A DNA stretch of 64,000 nt, taken from assembly GCF_963678635.1 (NCBI RefSeq), contig NC_087070.1, positions 38,638,600 to 38,702,599 on the forward strand, read 5' to 3'. The position numbers were made by a program, and so were the translations under genes. Numbering within the stretch: the stretch's first letter is position 1; each line of letters opens with the position of its first letter. Origin of the DNA: Symsagittifera roscoffensis. Taxonomy: Eukaryota; Xenacoelomorpha; Acoela; Convolutidae. Shown one piece after another: positions 62,966 to 64,000 of the stretch. The notes below the pieces were generated by a model, which did not search any database, was not told where the DNA came from, and saw only the letters and a list, made by a program, of their open reading frames with translations.

Positions 62966-64000
62966 GTTAAAAAAATCTATTTTTTAAAATTTTTTTTATT
63001 ATTATTATTATTATGATTATTATTATGATGATTATGATTAATTTTCTTATGATTATTATGATTACTATGATTATCTAACATGCCAATTGAATTGAAAAAA
63101 CTTACTATAAGAGTTTCATTGTGAAACAGAAATCATGTAAATTACAAGCTATTTATTCAGAGCTGCTAATCACGTTTTGAACATTTTAACTTTTTCGTAA
63201 TTTTTATCTTAAATTTTGAGTTTAGGTCTGAACAAACAGCAGCTTAGTTTTAAGCAGTCTCGGAGTTATTAAAAATCGTTAAAAATTGTATAATCGATTG
63301 ACAAAAATGAGCCAACAAAACTTATTGCAATCCCAATGCAAAAACTGCGTAATCTTGTTTTTTTTTGCCAGAACTACAAATTAGTTATATTAAGATGATT
63401 TTCAGCACCAAAGTTTTCTCCGTTAGTTTTCAATCTTATCTAGCAATTTTTGTTCAAACAAAAATTTAACTGTACAAATCAGTAACCTTTTAAACGACCT
63501 TTTTTTTAGGTCGACCAAATTGATTTTCTGATCTCTCCTAAATCATTAAAAAGACCTCAGGCAAATTTTTGAAAAAACAGGCCAAACAAAGGCGTTTTAA
63601 GGCACTTTTGGAAAATTTTGACCAAAAATCGCGTTTTTTCGGCGCGCGCACCCCCTAAAAATTAGTATATATTGGCGCCGAAGGCGCCTTTAGAACAATT
63701 TTAAGGACCGTCACCAAAAATGGATATCTCAAAATAGTACAAAGAGGGGACCATGTAATATCAAAAATAAACTTTTTTTTAACCATTTAATCACAAAAAA
63801 CCTATATAAGCATGATTTTATTTTTTGCAACAACATTACAAATTATTGCTTAATAAAATATTATTCCTAGTGCAAAGGACATTCTTTGCTTTTATGAACT
63901 AATTACTTATCTTTTGTTTTCATTATGAGTAAATTAACGCAATAATTAGACCATCTAAATTGGCTAATTTTAGTTTTGGTTATTGTTCCAAATTTTGAAG
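62966..64000. other. STPG2 intron 3 (partial), with a microsatellite
   Basis: A TTA/ATG-type trinucleotide repeat (ATTATTATTATGATTATTAT pattern) runs from about 62995 to 63076. A GGCGCCGAAGGCGCC palindrome lies near 63675-63690. Otherwise AT-rich with no coding exon recognised; the next STPG2 exon is beyond the window. Confidence 0.55.

Overview
The window is metazoan nuclear DNA. It is AT-rich and intron-bearing, and it carries the first three coding exons of a ciliary/sperm-flagellum gene that I recognise as STPG2 (41618-41732, 61521-61650, 62830-62965, plus strand, running off the right edge). The species cannot be named from the sequence. The mix of Polinton-like DNA, giant Ty3/gypsy elements and an STPG2 gene would suit a cnidarian or another aquatic invertebrate, but that is only an impression.

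Left part (1-6.7 kb): a decayed Polinton/adintovirus-type segment. It holds the start of an unidentified minus-strand ORF at the left edge, a second decayed minus-strand ORF, and a large plus-strand remnant of a protein-primed family B DNA polymerase (1771-6076). In front of the polymerase lies a promoter-like block: four 60-bp tandem repeats packed with TGACGTCA (CRE/ATF) sites, followed at once by a TATA box. A separate array of CCAATCA motifs spaced about 40 bp apart sits near 340-520.

Middle part (6.7-40.7 kb): two old, heavily broken copies of one giant Ty3/gypsy family, arranged tail to tail. Copy A runs 6.7-26.3 kb on the plus strand; copy B runs 40.7-28.3 kb on the minus strand and lacks its 5' part. 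Both have the order pol, about 0.5 kb of non-coding DNA with short CTTGAG-type tandem repeats, then a 7-9 kb accessory coding module. The accessory module contains an SGNH (GDSL) hydrolase-like domain and probably a second one. Because two diverged copies share the layout, the composite is probably the real mobile unit. Copy A carries a fresh 1574-bp tandem amplification (2.67 units) of its RT-RNase H region. Copy B carries a 266-bp patch that reads identical to the first of those units although its surroundings are much diverged. Between A and B are a foldback inverted repeat and an internally deleted hAT DNA transposon.

Right part (41.6-64 kb): STPG2. Its first intron (about 19.8 kb) is almost entirely a young 18.9-kb LTR retroelement, C (41863-60779), inserted antisense to the gene. 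Its two 410-bp LTRs differ at one position and the insertion is flanked by a 4-bp target duplication, ATTG. C looks nearly whole. Reading along its own (minus) strand: a leader with four stem-loop repeats whose stems differ in sequence but keep pairing, a 155-aa basic ORF, a 1255-aa gag-protease ORF, a 1472-aa pol, two tiny hydrophobic ORFs, a Pro/Ser/Asn-rich ORF, an env-like secreted ORF, a membrane ORF and a 601-aa orphan ORF. Several neighbouring ORFs overlap by a few bases, twice as an ATGA stop-start. This polycistronic, virus-like element with five or more genes beyond gag-pol, together with the SGNH-bearing A/B family, are the two systems most worth a second look.
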